Assembly: GCA_905370255.1 (NCBI GenBank) | Contig: CAJPKC010000064.1 | Location: 1 to 6,711 of the forward strand | Reading direction: 5' to 3' | DNA: 6,711 nt | From: Streptococcus oralis | GTDB taxonomy: Bacteria; Bacillota; Bacilli; Lactobacillales; Streptococcaceae | Shown: positions 1-6,208 of the stretch, piece by piece | How positions within the stretch are numbered: position 1 is the first letter of the stretch | How the letters are laid out: each line of letters begins with the position of its first letter | Program-made: the position numbers and the translations under genes | Notes under the pieces: generated by a model | Seen by the model: the letters and a program-made list of their open reading frames with translations, nothing else | Told to the model about the DNA's origin: nothing | The model's database searches: none

Positions 1-1465
1 TCTTAATGCTACTTGGAAGTGCATTAAACATTTGATAGACATGGAGTGGTTTCACATTCCAATCTTGTGAACCGTGTGTAAAAACTACCTCGGCTTTGAC
101 CTTGTGGGCATTGAGCAGATAGTTGCGTTCATGCCAGAATTGATTGTAATCACCAGTTTTGCGGTCTAGATTTTTCTTAAGTTCTTCTATGGAAGCTTTA
201 TGAGCATCGTTCCCACGAATATAGTCGCCAGCCAAGAGATTACGTGAGTAGGTCAGTTCATCGAGTGAGTCCAGGTCCTCACCTGGATAACCTCCAGGAC
301 TTGTGACAAGTCCATTCTCACGATAGTAGTTGTACCAAGAAGAAATTCCTGCTTCAGCAATAAGGACTTCTAAACCATCAACTGCAGTAGTCGCAAGACC
401 GTTGGACATTGTACCGAGGTATGATAGACCTGTAGTAGCAACTTTACCATTTGACCAATCAGCGTTTACTTGGCGCTCACGACTATGGTCAGTAAAAGCA
501 CGACAGCGCCCATTGAGCCAATCAATGACATTTTTATAGGCTTCGATTTGTCGGTAATCACCATTAGGCATGATTCCCTGAGAATCCTTGGTGCCAAGTC
601 CTGATACATAAATATTAGCAAATCCTCTAGGAAGGAAGTAGTCATTTAGAGTGTAACTGCTATTGATATGAGTAAGTTTTTCTTCCGCTTCAGTGACAAG
701 TTGAGCTTGGCCGACAGGATCAACCAAATCCAATGTAGGCTCCTCCAAGCTAATCTTGTGAGGTTCTTTAACTGTTAATTCCTTCTCCATTTTGTAGAGG
801 GCCTTATCACTTGCCTTGTCATTAGTTCCTTGATGATAAGGACTAGCTGTCATGACTGCAGGGATTCTTCCTGAGAAAGCTGGACGGATAATATTAACCT
901 TTACTAGGTCAGGTAAGCCATCCTTATCTGAATCAATACGGCTTTCTACATAAACAACCTCACGAATGACATTGGCAGTTGAGAAAGTTGCCAAACTTTT
1001 ACCATTGAAGTAATGATAGTCATTGTCCTCAGGAATAAAACCATCACTAACTAGCTGATCAATCAAGATATTTCCCTTTTTAGTGCGCGTATTAAGAAGT
1101 TGGTAGAGGTTGTCAATCAGATCTCTGTATACAATTGGGAATGCCGTTTCTTTGTGAAAAACAAGACCATCTTCAAAGTCTAGTAAGTAACTGAATCCAA
1201 GTAACTGGAATGCTACAGTATAGAAAATTTCTGGTGTCAATTCACGGTCTGAATTGAAGAAAGTAAGTAAATCAGTTTCTTTATCAACTGCTAAAGCGGA
1301 AAGTGGATAGTCGGTATTTTTGTAATTGAAGAAACAAGTTCTAACAAAGGCTTCAAACTGTTCTTTATGTGAAGCTGAAAGATCAAGCTTGAATCCAAGC
1401 TCAGATAATTCTTGTAAAGCTTGTTGGTTTGTAACGGGATAATAACTAAATTGATTAAAACGCAT
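1..1465 (-). CDS. pepX: Xaa-Pro dipeptidyl-peptidase PepX, N-terminal 488 codons (cut by left edge)
   Basis: Cytoplasmic serine peptidase of family S15 that releases X-Pro dipeptides from the N-terminus of proline-rich oligopeptides, part of peptide nutrition in lactic acid bacteria. Reading from the ATG at 1465-1463, the frame is open without a stop to the left edge, giving 488 codons of an expected total of about 760. The N-terminus ([10 protein letters not shown]) is typical of streptococcal PepX. The nucleophile motif GLSYLG puts the active-site serine at residue 348, and GSQDWNV puts the catalytic aspartate at residue 468. Both numbers match the lactococcal enzyme (Ser348, Asp468, His498 in the literature as I recall it). 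The catalytic histidine would lie just beyond the window. The start is supported by AAGGAG six bases upstream and an extended -10 promoter. The gene is divergent from mutY. No frameshift or internal stop is visible. Identification is firm; only completeness is unknown. Confidence 0.96.
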   Translation of the reverse strand, partial: MRFNQFSYYPVTNQQALQELSELGFKLDLSASHKEQFEAFVRTCFFNYKNTDYPLSALAVDKETDLLTFFNSDRELTPEIFYTVAFQLLGFSYLLDFEDGLVFHKETAFPIVYRDLIDNLYQLLNTRTKKGNILIDQLVSDGFIPEDNDYHYFNGKSLATFSTANVIREVVYVESRIDSDKDGLPDLVKVNIIRPAFSGRIPAVMTASPYHQGTNDKASDKALYKMEKELTVKEPHKISLEEPTLDLVDPVGQAQLVTEAEEKLTHINSSYTLNDYFLPRGFANIYVSGLGTKDSQGIMPNGDYRQIEAYKNVIDWLNGRCRAFTDHSRERQVNADWSNGKVATTGLSYLGTMSNGLATTAVDGLEVLIAEAGISSWYNYYRENGLVTSPGGYPGEDLDSLDELTYSRNLLAGDYIRGNDAHKASIEELKKNLDRKTGDYNQFWHERNYLLNAHKVKAEVVFTHGSQDWNVKPLHVYQMFNALPSSIK

Positions 1466-1471
1466 GGATAT

Positions 1472-1477
1472 CTCCTT
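1472..1477 (-). promoter_or_regulatory. Ribosome binding site of pepX
   Basis: Reads AAGGAG on the minus strand, six bases before the ATG at 1465-1463. It is a near-consensus Shine-Dalgarno sequence at good spacing and fixes the pepX start. Confidence 0.85.
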
Positions 1478-1497
1478 TAAAGATTCATTTAAGAGTC

Positions 1498-1526
1498 ATT
1501 ATATCAAAAAATCATAGAAAATAACA
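1498..1526 (-). promoter_or_regulatory. pepX promoter, extended -10 type
   Basis: On the minus strand a consensus TATAAT (1503-1498) is preceded by TGA (1506-1504), giving an extended -10 element TGATATAAT. The hexamer at -35 with 17-base spacing (TGTTAT, 1526-1521) is poor, so recognition would rest mostly on the extended -10. The predicted transcript starts near 1491 and has a leader of about 26 bases carrying the AAGGAG site. Confidence 0.75.
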
Positions 1527-1600
1527 GAAAGAGTAGAGATATGACTTATAGTCAGCTATGATAAGAGAGCTGATACCAAAACAAGGACAATTTTCATTTT

Positions 1601-1629
1601 TTGAGTATCCTATAAGGATATGCTATACT
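1601..1629 (+). promoter_or_regulatory. mutY promoter, -35 and extended -10
   Basis: TTGAGT (1601-1606) and TATACT (1624-1629) are separated by exactly 17 bases, and TGC (1621-1623) makes an extended -10 element. This is one of the best sigma-70-type promoters in the window. The expected start, about seven bases after the -10, falls at 1635-1637, on the ATG at 1636. The spacer consists largely of a perfect inverted repeat (1606-1620), described separately. The promoter lies downstream of the ATG at 1558 and argues against that start for mutY. Confidence 0.75.
1606..1620. repeat. Perfect 6-3-6 inverted repeat in the mutY promoter spacer (candidate operator)
   Basis: TATCCT (1606-1611), ATA, AGGATA (1615-1620) form a perfect inverted repeat between the -35 and -10 elements. 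It shares its first base with the -35 hexamer and ends one base before the extended -10. A 15-base palindrome placed there is what a dimeric repressor site would look like. No regulator gene is in the window and I do not recognise the motif, so the operator role is inference. Confidence 0.45.
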
Positions 1630-1635
1630 AGAAAT

Positions 1636-2793
1636 ATGTTAGATTTGGAGAAATATGGCGTGTCCATGTGGGAAGAGGAGAGGATTCTCTCTTTTCGTAA
1701 AAAGTTATTAGCTTGGTATGATGAAAATAAGCGGGACCTACCTTGGAGAAGGACTAAAAATCCTTATCATATCTGGGTGTCTGAAATCATGTTGCAGCAA
1801 ACCAGAGTTGATACAGTTATTCCTTATTATGAACGGTTTCTAGAATGGTTTCCGACTGTAGAGAGTTTAGCAAATGCACCTGAAGAACGTTTATTAAAAG
1901 CTTGGGAAGGTCTTGGTTATTATTCTCGTGTTCGCAATATGCAAACTGCAGCCCAGCAGATTATGAATGAGTTTAATGGGGAATTTCCTTCAACTAACGA
2001 AGGTATTTCAAGCTTGAAGGGGATAGGGCCCTATACAGCTGGGGCTATTGCAAGTATTGCCTTTAACCTACCACAACCAGCAGTTGATGGGAATGTCATG
2101 CGTGTTTTGGCTCGTCTATTTGAAGTCAATTATGATATTGGAAATCCAAGCAATCGCAAGATATTTCAAGCTATGATGGAAATCTTGATTGACCCAAATC
2201 GTCCAGGGGATTTCAATCAGGCTTTGATGGATTTGGGTTCAGATATTGAGGCACCCGTTAACCCGAGGCCAGAAGATAGTCCAGTTAAAGATTTTAGTGC
2301 TGCCTATCAAAATGGAACAATGGATCGCTATCCTATTAAAGCACCAAAGAAAAAGCCAGTTCCCATCTATCTTAATGCTTTAGTTGTTCAAAATGGTAAA
2401 GGACAGTTTTTACTAGAAAAGAATGAAAGTGAAAAGTTACTTGCTGGATTTTGGCATTTTCCCTTGATTGAGGTAGATGAATTTTCAAAAGATGAAGAAC
2501 TAAATCTCTTTAATCAGGTTGCTGAACCATCCATGCAACTTGGTCCATCACCTCAAGAAAGTTTTGAGCAGGATTATGATTTAGAAGTTGAGTGGCAGGA
2601 TAGTCATTTCGAAGAAGTCAAACATATCTTTAGCCATCGAAAGTGGCATGTACGAATCTTATCCGGGCAAGTAGTTGATAGCAAAGAATATTGTGATAAA
2701 GAGGTAGTTTGGTTAACTCCTGAAGAGTTTGACCTCTATCCACTAGCAAAACCTCAACAAAAGATTTGGCAAGAGTATTCAAAAAGATGCTGA
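1636..2793 (+). CDS. mutY: Adenine DNA glycosylase MutY, form lacking the iron-sulfur cluster
   Basis: Removes adenine mispaired with 8-oxoguanine, preventing G:C to T:A mutations in the GO repair system. From the ATG at 1636 the protein has 385 residues. It shows the HhH-GPD glycosylase fold: catalytic Glu50 in WVSEIMLQQT, helix-hairpin-helix LKGIGPYTAGA (127-137, including Tyr133), and catalytic Asp151 in VDGNVMRVLAR. A C-terminal NUDIX-like 8-oxoguanine reading domain (about 242-376) includes an FSH motif at 332-334. The four cluster cysteines expected after LMDLG are replaced by Glu205, Pro212, Ser215 and Ser221; the only cysteines are Cys353 and the last residue. Related streptococcal MutY proteins lack them too, as I recall, so this is a lineage trait and not damage. 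Start choice: 1558 lies upstream of the promoter and is unlikely. The 1636 ATG matches the N-terminus I recall for pneumococcal MutY but has no ribosome binding site. A GTG at 1660 (377 residues) has GGAG nine bases upstream, and an ATG at 1666 is also possible. Confidence 0.93.
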   Translation: MLDLEKYGVSMWEEERILSFRKKLLAWYDENKRDLPWRRTKNPYHIWVSEIMLQQTRVDTVIPYYERFLEWFPTVESLANAPEERLLKAWEGLGYYSRVRNMQTAAQQIMNEFNGEFPSTNEGISSLKGIGPYTAGAIASIAFNLPQPAVDGNVMRVLARLFEVNYDIGNPSNRKIFQAMMEILIDPNRPGDFNQALMDLGSDIEAPVNPRPEDSPVKDFSAAYQNGTMDRYPIKAPKKKPVPIYLNALVVQNGKGQFLLEKNESEKLLAGFWHFPLIEVDEFSKDEELNLFNQVAEPSMQLGPSPQESFEQDYDLEVEWQDSHFEEVKHIFSHRKWHVRILSGQVVDSKEYCDKEVVWLTPEEFDLYPLAKPQQKIWQEYSKRC

Positions 2794-2827
2794 CACACCA
2801 GTCTTTCGTGTCTTCTTTGCATTTTTT

Positions 2828-2836
2828 TGGTATAAT
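2828..2836 (+). promoter_or_regulatory. vicR promoter, extended -10
   Basis: TGG-TATAAT (2828-2836) is a perfect extended -10 element. No good -35 hexamer is visible 16 to 18 bases upstream (that region reads roughly GTGTCTT). The predicted start is near 2843, giving a leader of under 20 bases. It would drive vicR, vicK and vicX as one transcript; read-through from mutY may add to it, since the gap shows no clear terminator. Confidence 0.65.
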
Positions 2837-2849
2837 TGATATAAGGAAA

Positions 2850-2855
2850 AAGGTG
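2850..2855 (+). promoter_or_regulatory. Ribosome binding site of vicR
   Basis: AAGGTG, followed by A, lies five bases before the ATG at 2861. Together with the canonical [11 protein letters not shown]-terminus it fixes the VicR start. Confidence 0.75.
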
Positions 2856-2860
2856 ACTAT

Positions 2861-3565
2861 ATGAAAAAAATATTGATTGTAGATGATGAAAAACCAATCT
2901 CAGATATTATTAAGTTTAATATGACCAAGGAAGGCTATGAAGTTATTACAGCCTTTAATGGACGTGAAGCGATTGAACTGTTTGAAGCTGAAAAACCTGA
3001 TATTATTATTTTGGACTTGATGCTTCCAGAAATTGATGGTCTTGAAGTGGCTAAAACAATTCGCAAGACAAGCAGTGTTCCGATTATCATGCTTTCAGCA
3101 AAAGACAGTGAGTTTGATAAGGTTATTGGTCTTGAACTTGGCGCGGATGATTATGTGACCAAGCCATTTTCAAACCGTGAGCTACAAGCGCGTGTTAAGG
3201 CACTTCTTCGTCGTACGGAGTTAGTAGCAGTGGATAACCAAGAGGAAGATACTAAATTGCAAAATCTTCAAATTGGGGATTTAGAGATTCTTCCAGATGC
3301 TTATGTAGCCAAAAAATATGGAGAAGAATTGGACTTAACTCATAGAGAGTTTGAGTTGTTGCATCACTTAGCTTCGCATCTAGGTCAAGTTATTACTCGT
3401 GAACATCTCCTTGAGACTGTTTGGGGTTATGATTATTTTGGTGATGTTCGTACTGTCGATGTCACTATTAGACGTCTACGTGAGAAGATTGAAGACACAC
3501 CAAGTAGACCTGAATATATCTTAACTCGTCGTGGTGTGGGTTATTATATGAGAAATAATGATTGA
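2861..3565 (+). CDS. vicR: Response regulator VicR (WalR/YycF), OmpR family
   Basis: DNA-binding response regulator of the VicRK (WalRK, YycFG) system, which in streptococci controls cell-wall hydrolase and surface genes such as pcsB; it is essential in S. pneumoniae. The 234-residue product has normal family length. The receiver domain (about 1-120) has the acidic pair Asp8-Asp9, the phospho-acceptor Asp52 in [10 protein letters not shown], Ser79 in IIMLSAKD, Tyr98 and Lys101 in the KPF motif. The C-terminal winged-helix OmpR domain (about 133-232) includes LTHREFELL, the recognition-helix stretch [15 protein letters not shown] and the closing RRGVGYYM. It is the first gene of the vicRKX operon and overlaps vicK by eight bases (ATGATTGA), which suggests translational coupling and fixed stoichiometry with the kinase. 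No missing residue or disruption is seen. Confidence 0.98.
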   Translation: MKKILIVDDEKPISDIIKFNMTKEGYEVITAFNGREAIELFEAEKPDIIILDLMLPEIDGLEVAKTIRKTSSVPIIMLSAKDSEFDKVIGLELGADDYVTKPFSNRELQARVKALLRRTELVAVDNQEEDTKLQNLQIGDLEILPDAYVAKKYGEELDLTHREFELLHHLASHLGQVITREHLLETVWGYDYFGDVRTVDVTIRRLREKIEDTPSRPEYILTRRGVGYYMRNND

Positions 3566-4907
3566 TATAATTAAACAAACAATTTTAACCAGAGATTTCG
3601 TCTTTGTACTCATATTACTTGGTTTTATCATGCTTGTTAGCTTTCTCTTGCTTGAAGGCCGTAGAGATAATATTCGACTCAAACAGTTAAATCAAAAGAT
3701 TAAAGATTTAATTGCTGGTGATTATTCTCAAGTACTGGATATGCAGGGGAATAGTGAAATCACTAATATCACGAATAACTTAAATGATTTGTCAGAAGTT
3801 ATTCGTCTGACGCAGGAAAACTTAGAGCAGGAAAGCAAAAGGTTGCATAGTATCCTATCATACATGACTGATGGGGTTCTTGCAACCAATCGTCGTGGTC
3901 AAATCACTATGATTAATGATATGGCTAAAAGGCAACTTGGGGTTGAAAGTGATGACGCGCTCAATCAGAACATTTTAGAGCTGCTCAAGATTGAAGATGA
4001 GTACGAGCTTAGAGACTTAATTACGCAAAGTCCTGAAATGATGATTTATTCCCAAAATGTAAATGGGGAGTATATTAGTTTGCGTGTGCGTTTTGCCTTG
4101 ATTCGTAGAGAATCCGGCTTTATCTCTGGTTTGGTAGCAGTTCTACATGATACGACTGAACAAGAGAAGGAAGAACGCGAGAGAAGGCTTTTCGTTTCCA
4201 ACGTTAGTCATGAATTGCGAACTCCATTGACCAGTGTAAAATCTTACCTAGAGGCCTTGGATGAGGGTGCATTATATGAACCTGTTGCTCCTGATTTTAT
4301 CAAAGTATCTTTAGATGAGACCAACCGTATGATGCGAATGGTGACGGACCTCTTGCATCTTTCGCGTATTGATAATGCAACTAGCCATTTAGATGTTGAA
4401 TTGATTAACTTTACAGCTTTCATTACGTTTATCCTAAACCGTTTCGATAAGATACGAGCCCAGGATCAAGAAAAGAAATACGAGTTGGTTCGTGATTATC
4501 CCATTACATCGGTCTGGATTGAAATTGATACAGACAAGATGACTCAGGTAATCGATAATATTCTTAACAATGCCATCAAGTATTCGCCTGATGGTGGGAA
4601 AATTACGGTTAGCATGAAAACCACTGATGACCAGATGATTTTATCTATTTCGGACCAAGGACTTGGGATTCCTAAAGAAGATTTACCGAAGATTTTTGAC
4701 CGTTTCTACAGGGTTGATAAGGCTAGAAGTCGTGCCCAAGGTGGGACTGGTTTAGGTCTTGCGATAGCAAAAGAAATCATCAAGCAACACAATGGATTTA
4801 TCTGGGCCAAGAGTGAATACGGCAAGGGTTCAACCTTTACCATTGTTCTTCCTTATGATAATGATGCTGTAAAAGAAGAAGTATGGGAGGATGAAGTAGA
4901 AGACTAG
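3558..4907 (+). CDS. vicK: Sensor histidine kinase VicK (WalK/YycG), single-pass streptococcal type
   Basis: Membrane histidine kinase and phosphatase partner of VicR. The 449-residue product starts with a short N-terminus and one hydrophobic segment (about 13-32). A charged juxtamembrane/HAMP-like linker (about 33-90) follows, then a PAS domain (about 92-200, [13 protein letters not shown]) and the HisKA domain with phospho-acceptor His218 in [13 protein letters not shown]; Thr222 completes the ExxT phosphatase motif. The ATPase domain (about 315-433) has the N box [12 protein letters not shown] (333-344), DQGLG (366-370), the F-box FDRFYRV and GGTGLGLA (395-402). With one membrane pass there is no extracellular sensor domain, unlike the two-pass WalK of Bacillus, so input is probably intracellular, for example through PAS. 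The C-terminus is a very acidic tail. The start overlaps the end of vicR and has no good ribosome binding site, so coupled translation is likely. Confidence 0.98.
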   Translation: MIDIIKQTILTRDFVFVLILLGFIMLVSFLLLEGRRDNIRLKQLNQKIKDLIAGDYSQVLDMQGNSEITNITNNLNDLSEVIRLTQENLEQESKRLHSILSYMTDGVLATNRRGQITMINDMAKRQLGVESDDALNQNILELLKIEDEYELRDLITQSPEMMIYSQNVNGEYISLRVRFALIRRESGFISGLVAVLHDTTEQEKEERERRLFVSNVSHELRTPLTSVKSYLEALDEGALYEPVAPDFIKVSLDETNRMMRMVTDLLHLSRIDNATSHLDVELINFTAFITFILNRFDKIRAQDQEKKYELVRDYPITSVWIEIDTDKMTQVIDNILNNAIKYSPDGGKITVSMKTTDDQMILSISDQGLGIPKEDLPKIFDRFYRVDKARSRAQGGTGLGLAIAKEIIKQHNGFIWAKSEYGKGSTFTIVLPYDNDAVKEEVWEDEVED

Positions 4908-4908
4908 A

Positions 4909-5718
4909 ATGAGTGAAACAGGCTTTAAATATAGTATTTTAGCATCGGGTTCTAGTGGGAATTCCTTCTATCTAGAAACCCCTAAGAAAAAGATTTTAGT
5001 AGACGCAGGATTATCTGGCAAAAAAATCACAAGCTTATTGGGGGAGATTAACCGGAAGCCAGAAGATTTGGATGCTATTTTGATTACGCATGAGCATGCT
5101 GACCATATACATGGTGTTGGAGTTTTAGCTCGTAAGTATGGCATGGATCTTTACGCCAATGAAAAGACCTGGCAAGCTATGGAAAATAGTAAGTATCTAG
5201 GTAAAGTTGACTCTTCACAAAAGCATATCTTTGAAATGGGGAAAACCAAAACATTTGGAGATATCGACATTGAGAGTTTTGGAGTTAGCCATGATGCAGT
5301 TGCTCCCCAATTCTACCGTTTTATGAAGGATGACAAGAGCTTTGTTATGCTGACGGATACAGGTTATGTTAGTGACCGTATGGCTGGCATTGTCGAGAAT
5401 GCAGATGGTTACTTGATTGAGTCTAATCATGATGTGGAAATCCTGAGAGCTGGATCTTATGCTTGGCGACTCAAACAACGCATCCTGTCTGACCTTGGTC
5501 ACCTCTCAAATGAAGATGGAGCAGATGCTATGATTCGCACACTAGGTAATCGTACCAAGAAGATTTACCTAGGACATCTATCTAAAGAGAATAATATCAA
5601 GGAGCTAGCCCACATGACCATGGTCAATCAGCTAGCTCAAGCAGATCTAGGAGTAGGAGTGGATTTTCAAGTTTACGATACATCTCCAGACACTGCAACA
5701 CCACTAACAGACATATAA
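4909..5718 (+). CDS. vicX: VicX (WalJ/YycJ), metallo-beta-lactamase-fold hydrolase
   Basis: Third gene of the operon, a YycJ-family metallo-hydrolase; Bacillus homologues are described as 5'-to-3' exodeoxyribonucleases linked to DNA repair, and in streptococci vicX mutants affect stress tolerance, competence and biofilm. The 269-residue product is of family length. It opens with the family signature SILASGSSGNSFYLE and has the metal-binding motif THEHADH (His61, His63, Asp65, His66). Further likely ligands are His128 (GVSHDA), Asp150 (LTDTG) and His223 (LGHLSKENN); ESNHD lies at 171-175. There is no signal peptide, so it is cytoplasmic. The ATG is one base after the vicK stop, with no strong Shine-Dalgarno at normal distance (GGGAGG lies 18 bases away), pointing to translational coupling. 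A hairpin terminator begins at its stop codon. The substrate in this organism is not shown by the sequence. Confidence 0.96.
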   Translation: MSETGFKYSILASGSSGNSFYLETPKKKILVDAGLSGKKITSLLGEINRKPEDLDAILITHEHADHIHGVGVLARKYGMDLYANEKTWQAMENSKYLGKVDSSQKHIFEMGKTKTFGDIDIESFGVSHDAVAPQFYRFMKDDKSFVMLTDTGYVSDRMAGIVENADGYLIESNHDVEILRAGSYAWRLKQRILSDLGHLSNEDGADAMIRTLGNRTKKIYLGHLSKENNIKELAHMTMVNQLAQADLGVGVDFQVYDTSPDTATPLTDI

Positions 5719-5745
5719 AAAAAGAAGGCAGACGCCTTCTTTTTT
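5718..5745. terminator. Bidirectional intrinsic terminator between vicX and the convergent thioredoxin-like gene
   Basis: A perfect 12-base-pair stem (5718-5729 with 5734-5745) has core GAAGGC/GCCTTC and the tetraloop AGAC. On the plus strand the right arm is a T-rich tract that ends the vicRKX transcript. The left arm is A-rich, so the minus-strand transcript of the thioredoxin-like gene, whose stop lies at 5756-5754, also gets a U tract. It overlaps the last base of the vicX stop codon. Confidence 0.9.
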
Positions 5746-5753
5746 ATATATTT

Positions 5754-6101
5754 TTACAATCCAGCGAATTCTTTGATTTCTTGAGCTGACATTGAAGAGT
5801 CGCAACGAACCTTAATCTCTCCATTTTCAACATGAACAAAACCTGGTACAGTTGGGATTTCGTAACGTGAGCGGAAGTCTTGCAATGCATCTAGTTGACT
5901 TGGCTCTTCGCTGTTAATGAAGTAGATATGTGCTTTTGTTTCAGCCACAACACCAGCCAATGTGCCAGCAAATTTACGGCAGTAAGGGCAAGTTTTGCGG
6001 CCGATAAAGAATGTAGCAGTTTCTTTTTTATCAAGAGCTTCTTGCGCACGCGCAACAGTTGTAACTTCAAGATCTTTAATGTTTTCTAAAAATTGTTCCA
6101 T
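5754..6101 (-). CDS. Small thioredoxin-fold protein with CPYC motif (often annotated as bacteriocin transport accessory protein)
   Basis: A 115-residue cytoplasmic thioredoxin-fold protein, probably a thiol-disulfide oxidoreductase. The redox motif Cys38-Pro-Tyr-Cys41 follows the strand ATFFIGRKT, and EIPTVPGF (81-88) carries the conserved cis-proline (Pro83) that faces the active site. A third cysteine, Cys100 (VRCDSS), is separate. CPYC is more typical of glutaredoxins than of thioredoxin (CGPC). Streptococcal proteins of this kind are often named bacteriocin transport accessory protein, but no bacteriocin gene is nearby, so that name says little about function here. No signal peptide is seen. 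The start is supported by GAGG seven bases upstream. It is convergent with vicX, shares its terminator, and lies downstream of pgm, separated by a hairpin terminator, so it is probably transcribed on its own. The fold is firm; the substrate is unknown. Confidence 0.9.
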   Translation of the reverse strand: MEQFLENIKDLEVTTVARAQEALDKKETATFFIGRKTCPYCRKFAGTLAGVVAETKAHIYFINSEEPSQLDALQDFRSRYEIPTVPGFVHVENGEIKVRCDSSMSAQEIKEFAGL

Positions 6102-6108
6102 GAGTTTT

Positions 6109-6112
6109 CCTC
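6109..6112 (-). promoter_or_regulatory. Ribosome binding site of the thioredoxin-like gene
   Basis: GAGG on the minus strand, seven bases before the ATG at 6101-6099. It supports that start. Confidence 0.65.
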
Positions 6113-6128
6113 GCTTTCTTTTAAATCT

Positions 6129-6137
6129 AGTATGCCA
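6129..6137 (-). promoter_or_regulatory. Possible promoter (-10) of the thioredoxin-like gene
   Basis: The minus strand reads TGG-CATACT, a five-of-six match to TATACT with an extended TG, giving a leader of about 20 bases that includes the GAGG site. No recognisable -35 lies 17 bases upstream (AAGCAT). The separate terminator behind pgm makes a promoter in this 70-base gap likely, but the exact element is uncertain. Confidence 0.4.
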
Positions 6138-6172
6138 TAAAGTCTTTAAAAATGCTTAGATTTGATACGAAA

Positions 6173-6202
6173 AAAAGATGAGATTGGTTGATCTCATCTT
6201 TT
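6173..6202 (-). terminator. Intrinsic terminator of pgm
   Basis: A perfect 12-base-pair inverted repeat (6173-6184 with 6191-6202, core AGATGAGAT/ATCTCATCT) has a six-base loop. On the minus strand it is followed by a run of Ts, starting seven bases after the pgm stop codon at 6211-6209. It isolates pgm from the thioredoxin-like gene. On the plus strand the T tract is shorter and there is no gene to terminate. Confidence 0.85.
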
Positions 6203-6208
6203 AATTGT

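Larger units (their letters stand above)
1466..1635. other. Divergent pepX/mutY intergenic region
   Basis: This 170-base AT-rich region separates divergent pepX and mutY and holds both promoters. The stretch between them (about 1530-1600) contains no convincing gene. It has two overlapping short palindromes: TGACT-TAT-AGTCA at 1542-1554, and TCAGCT at 1552-1557 paired with AGCTGA at 1568-1573. A third palindrome lies inside the mutY promoter. An in-frame ATG at 1558 extends the mutY frame into this region, but it lies upstream of the mutY promoter and lacks a ribosome binding site, so I treat this stretch as non-coding. Confidence 0.7.

Noticed and set aside
330..539. Plus-strand open frame of 69 codons
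   Set aside because: It lies wholly inside the well-supported pepX frame on the other strand, has no ribosome binding site or recognisable domain, and has low-complexity composition.
1509..1530. VicR-type box TGTWAH-N5-TGTWAH on the minus strand near the pepX -35
   Set aside because: Only the first half (TGTTAT) fits; the second reads ATGATT. A single half-site is expected by chance.
1558..1635. Longer mutY start at ATG 1558 (26 extra residues)
   Set aside because: The mutY promoter (1601-1629) lies downstream of this ATG, there is no Shine-Dalgarno before it, and the extra residues match nothing I know at the N-terminus of MutY.
2792..2820. Possible terminator after mutY (GACAC at 2792-2796 with GTGTC at 2808-2812)
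   Set aside because: It has a five-base stem with an 11-base loop, and the nearest T run starts ten bases later and overlaps the vicR promoter; too weak to call.
5215..5502. Minus-strand open frame of 95 codons
   Set aside because: It is antisense shadow of vicX, with no domain and no ribosome binding site.
5895..6089. Plus-strand open frame of 64 codons
   Set aside because: It is antisense to the thioredoxin-like gene; phenylalanine- and serine-rich translation typical of a shadow frame.
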